Shown: piece by piece, positions 61,578 to 64,000 of the stretch
Numbering within the stretch: position 1 is the first letter of the stretch
Layout: each line of letters begins with the position of its first letter
NCBI RefSeq assembly: GCF_000576595.1
Contig: NZ_AWSA01000015.1
Coordinates: 1 to 64,000 of the forward strand
Length of the DNA: 64,000 nucleotides
DNA from: Intrasporangium oryzae NRRL B-24470
GTDB taxonomy: Bacteria; Actinomycetota; Actinomycetes; Actinomycetales; Dermatophilaceae
Direction of reading: 5' to 3'
Notes under the pieces: model-generated
Seen by the model: only the letters and a program-made list of their open reading frames with translations
The model's database searches: none
What the model was told of the DNA's origin: nothing
Program-made: the position numbers and the translations under genes

Positions 61578-62123
61578 GTGGGCAGGCCCCTCGTGACCTC
61601 CGAGCGCGTGCTCCGGGTCGGCGTGACCGGCCACCGCTCGTTCACGGGGGTCGACGCGGCGGCGGCGTGCCTGAGGAAGGGTCTTCGTCGCCTGCTCGCG
61701 CTCACGCGCAGCGTCGGAGGCGAGGGCGACGGCGCCGGGACCCGGATCGAGCTCGTCTCGTCCCTCGCCGAGGGCGCAGACCGCCTCGTCGCCCGTGAGG
61801 TGCTGGCCCTGCCGGGCACGACGCTGTCCGTGGTGCTTCCAGTCCCCGTCGAGGACTACGAGGGGGACTTCGAGACGGAGGAGTCGCGCTCCGAGTTCGA
61901 GCGGTTGCTGGCCCGGGCCGACGCTGTGGAGGTGATGCCGCCCGCTGCGTCGCGGGACACGGCATACGTGGCTCAGGGACGCTGGGTCGTCGACCACAGC
62001 GACGTCCTCGTCGCGGTCTGGGACGGCCGGCCGGCACGCGGGCCGGGCGGCACAGGCAAGATCGTCGCCTACGCCGCGGCCAACGGCGTGCCGTTGCTGT
62101 GGGTCGAGGTGGAGCGGACCTGA
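61578..62123 (+). CDS. SLOG-family nucleotide-binding protein
   Basis: The GTG at 61578 gives 181 residues; a GTG at 61593 is also possible. The Rossmann-like SLOG pattern is clear: RVLRVGVTGHRSFTGVDA, LVSSLAEGADRLVAREVLAL, LSVVLPVPVEDYEGDFETEE, WVVDHSDVLVAVWDGRPARG and the glycine motif GPGGTGKIVAYAAANGVPLL. SLOG proteins (related to LOG and YpsA) bind or process nucleotides derived from NAD or ADP-ribose and occur with TIR proteins in predicted immune systems. It follows the AAA-RyR gene by 16 bases, so all three form one operon. It has no fused effector domain. Confidence 0.84.
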   Translation: MGRPLVTSERVLRVGVTGHRSFTGVDAAAACLRKGLRRLLALTRSVGGEGDGAGTRIELVSSLAEGADRLVAREVLALPGTTLSVVLPVPVEDYEGDFETEESRSEFERLLARADAVEVMPPAASRDTAYVAQGRWVVDHSDVLVAVWDGRPARGPGGTGKIVAYAAANGVPLLWVEVERT

Positions 62124-62256
62124 CCCTGCGTGTGACCCCGTCGCGGGGTGCTGCGCTCGAGCACAGGCCGACCCGCTCGGTCGGGCCACGCGCCAGCCGG
62201 CATGCCGCTGGGCCAGACTGGGCTGCAGGACCCCCCGAACCACCGAAGGACATGCC

Positions 62257-62394
62257 ATGTCGAGCGTTGCCCAGCCCAGCCCACAGTCCAGCCCACAGTC
62301 CAGCCCACAGTCAAGCCCGCAGTCCAACCCACAGTCCAAACCGCAGTCCAAACCCCAGTCGAGCCCCCACGTCGAACGGGAGGGCGGGCGATGA
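62257..62394 (+). CDS. Ser-Pro-Gln repeat leader ORF coupled to RNase J
   Basis: A 45-codon ORF. The ATG at 62257 lies six bases after gaagga. The product is MSSVAQPSPQSSPQSSPQ followed by more SPQ/NPQ/KPQ triplets from a 12-base-type tandem repeat (62268-62371), then PHVEREGGR. The stop overlaps the RNase J start (ATGA), the same coupling used throughout this genome. That and the ribosome site argue that it is translated. A role as regulatory leader is an inference. The repeat is unrelated to known protein domains. Confidence 0.55.
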   Translation: MSSVAQPSPQSSPQSSPQSSPQSNPQSKPQSKPQSSPHVEREGGR

Positions 62395-64000
62395 GCCGCC
62401 GCGGTCAGCGCCGCAAGCCGGGCCTGCCCGCCCTGCCGCCCGACGGGCTGCGGGTCGTGCCGCTCGGCGGTCTCGGCGAGATCGGGCGCAACATGACCGT
62501 CTTCGAGCACGCCGGTCGCCTGCTCGTCGTCGACTGCGGCGTCCTCTTCCCGGAGGAGCACCAGCCCGGCGTCGACGTCATCCTCCCCGACTTCAGCTGG
62601 ATCCGGGACCGCCTCGACCAGGTCGACGCGATCGTGCTCACGCACGGGCACGAGGACCACATCGGCGGCGTCCCCTACCTGCTCCGGGAGCGGCCCGACA
62701 TCCCGCTCGTCGGCTCCCGGCTCACCCTTGCGTTCATCGAGGCCAAGCTGAAGGAGCACCGGATCACCCCGAGGCTGGTCGAGGTCCGCGAGGGCGACCG
62801 GCGCACGCTCGGCCCGTTCGACTGCGAGTTCGTCGCCGTCAACCACTCCATCCCCGACGGCCTCGCGGTGGCCATCCGCACGCAGGCCGGGCTCGTCCTG
62901 CACACCGGCGACTTCAAGATGGACCAGTTCCCCCTCGACGGACGGGTGACCGACCTTCGTGCCTTCGCCCGGCTCGGCGAGGAGGGCGTGGACCTCTTCC
63001 TCGTCGACTCCACCAACGCCGAGGTCCCCGGGTTCATGATCTCCGAGGGCGACCTCTCCCCCGCCATCGAGACGGTGTTCCGGACCACGCCGGGACGGGT
63101 GATCGTCTCGAGCTTCGCCAGCCACGTCCACCGGATCCAGCAGGTGCTCGACGCGGCCCACCAGCACGGCCGCAAGGTCGCGTTCGTCGGCCGGTCGATG
63201 GTCCGCAACATGGGCATCGCCCGCGACCTCGGCTACCTCACCATCCCCGACGGTCTCGTCGTCGAGGACCTCAAGAAGCTCGAGCGCCTCCCCGCGAACC
63301 AGATCGCCATCGTCGCCACCGGATCGCAGGGCGAGCCCCTCGCGGCCCTCGCGCGGATGGCCAACCGTGACCATCCGATCCGGGTGACCGAGGGCGACAC
63401 CGTCCTCATGGCCAGCTCACTCATCCCCGGCAACGAGAACGCGATCTACCGCGTCATCAACGAGCTGACGCGATGGGGCGCGAACGTCGTCCACAAGGGC
63501 AACGCCAAGGTCCACGTCTCGGGGCACGCGAGCGCCGGCGAGCTCGCCTACTGCTACAACATCATCCGGCCACGCCACGTCATGCCCGTCCACGGCGAGT
63601 GGCGTCACCTGCGCGCCAACGCCGACATCGCCATCCGGACCGGGCTCGACCCCGAGCGGGCCGTCATCGCCGAGGACGGCTCCGTCATCGACCTCGTGAA
63701 GGGCCGCGCGACGATCACCGGGAGCGTCCCGGCCGGGCTCGTCTTCGTCGACGGCGCGACCGTCGGCGGCGCCACCGAGGAGCACCTGCACGTGCGCCGC
63801 ACCCTCGCCGAGGAGGGCGTCCTCACCATCGTGTGCCTCGTCGACCCCGACACCGGCAGGCTGACCGAACCCCCCGACTACCTCGCCCACGGTTTCGAGC
63901 ACGGCGCCATGGACTTCGAGGCCGCGACCCCCGCGATCCAGAAGGCGCTGACGAAGGCGTCGAAGGAGGGGATCGACGACATCGAGCAGGTCGAGGAGCT
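62391..64000 (+). CDS. rnj: Ribonuclease J (3' end outside the window)
   Basis: The ATG at 62391 overlaps the leader ORF stop. 536 codons are visible; actinobacterial RNase J is about 555-560 residues, so only about 20 are missing. The metallo-beta-lactamase zinc motif is LTHGHEDHIGGVPYLL (from His85). Others are VLHTGDFKMDQFPLDGR, the beta-CASP region FLVDSTNAEVPGFMISEGDL and FASHVHRIQQV, and SGHASAGELAYCYNIIRPRH followed by VMPVHGEWRHL. It is an RNA processing and decay enzyme with endo- and 5'-3' exonuclease activity. Such genes usually follow dapA in actinobacteria; here the TIR-RyR-SLOG operon takes that place. Confidence 0.94.
   Translation, partial: MSRRGQRRKPGLPALPPDGLRVVPLGGLGEIGRNMTVFEHAGRLLVVDCGVLFPEEHQPGVDVILPDFSWIRDRLDQVDAIVLTHGHEDHIGGVPYLLRERPDIPLVGSRLTLAFIEAKLKEHRITPRLVEVREGDRRTLGPFDCEFVAVNHSIPDGLAVAIRTQAGLVLHTGDFKMDQFPLDGRVTDLRAFARLGEEGVDLFLVDSTNAEVPGFMISEGDLSPAIETVFRTTPGRVIVSSFASHVHRIQQVLDAAHQHGRKVAFVGRSMVRNMGIARDLGYLTIPDGLVVEDLKKLERLPANQIAIVATGSQGEPLAALARMANRDHPIRVTEGDTVLMASSLIPGNENAIYRVINELTRWGANVVHKGNAKVHVSGHASAGELAYCYNIIRPRHVMPVHGEWRHLRANADIAIRTGLDPERAVIAEDGSVIDLVKGRATITGSVPAGLVFVDGATVGGATEEHLHVRRTLAEEGVLTIVCLVDPDTGRLTEPPDYLAHGFEHGAMDFEAATPAIQKALTKASKEGIDDIEQVEE

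Noticed and set aside
59510-61819. 769-residue minus-strand ORF opposite the AAA-RyR gene
   Set aside because: Antisense shadow. Walker and RyR motifs lie on the plus strand.
62268-62371. Short tandem repeats that could look like a CRISPR array
   Set aside because: Units are about 12 bases with no unique spacers, lie in a coding frame and have no cas genes nearby.
61266-63374. 702-residue minus-strand ORF opposite RNase J and the SLOG gene
   Set aside because: It is a shadow of high-GC codons. RNase J and SLOG motifs are complete on the plus strand, and the minus frame is only Val/Gly/Asp/Arg-rich text.

Overview
The window comes from a high-GC Gram-positive actinobacterium. The evidence is the strong G/C third-position bias, the ATGA/GTGA-coupled operons, an actinobacterial-type RNase J, an LLM flavin oxidoreductase of the type often F420-dependent, and many TetR regulators. 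A Micrococcales/Intrasporangiaceae-like host is my guess only. I see no rRNA, tRNA, phage, integrase or CRISPR array.

Layout. (1) 1-3121 is gene-poor and decayed: a poly(ADP-ribose) glycohydrolase-like gene broken by an in-frame TGA, a frameshifted hypothetical gene, and one intact secreted protein. (2) 3122-20717 is a catabolic and storage island. Operon A (8955 to 3122) has an extradiol dioxygenase, FAH-family hydrolase, acyl-CoA synthetase, DoxX-like membrane protein and flavoprotein hydroxylase. Operon B (18984 to 12567) is a full meta-cleavage route: C-C hydrolase, extradiol dioxygenase, flavoprotein hydroxylase, dienoate hydratase, acylating acetaldehyde dehydrogenase and hydroxyoxovalerate aldolase. 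Between them lie a class II PHA synthase (phaC) and a medium-chain PHA depolymerase (phaZ). Two close TetR paralogues flank the operons. Six copies of one operator, TGAyG-nnAT-CrTCA, lie before operon A, phaC, operon B and a coiled-coil gene at 20274 that I propose is a phasin. The sequence therefore suggests one regulon tying degradation of an aromatic compound with an acyl side chain to PHA storage.

(3) 20976-33161 holds housekeeping and accessory genes: DUF1003, a lipid-kinase-like protein, an acyl-CoA dehydrogenase, small membrane proteins, an ECF sigma/anti-sigma/ABC operon, an SRPBCC protein and an LLM oxidoreductase. (4) 33296-50607 is a regulation and transport region: a GAF-PAS histidine kinase with an OmpR-type regulator, TetR/SDR/YdeI genes, a TetR/MFS/SDR efflux locus, a secreted BNR-type protein, a NarL two-component system joined to an ABC exporter, a divergent drug-type ABC exporter with its MerR regulator, and a DinB protein. 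(5) 50860-57400 has a phosphotransferase, a large secreted protein, an alpha/beta hydrolase, a saccharopine-dehydrogenase-like protein and an AraC/GlxA regulator.

(6) 57617-62123 is the most unusual locus: a membrane-anchored TIR protein with an extracytoplasmic lectin-like domain, a 921-residue protein combining AAA+ ATPase and RyR domains, and a SLOG-family nucleotide-binding protein. Known functions of these domains suggest a three-gene NAD-derived-nucleotide signalling or immune system. The window ends in RNase J, preceded by a 45-codon Ser-Pro-Gln repeat ORF coupled to it.
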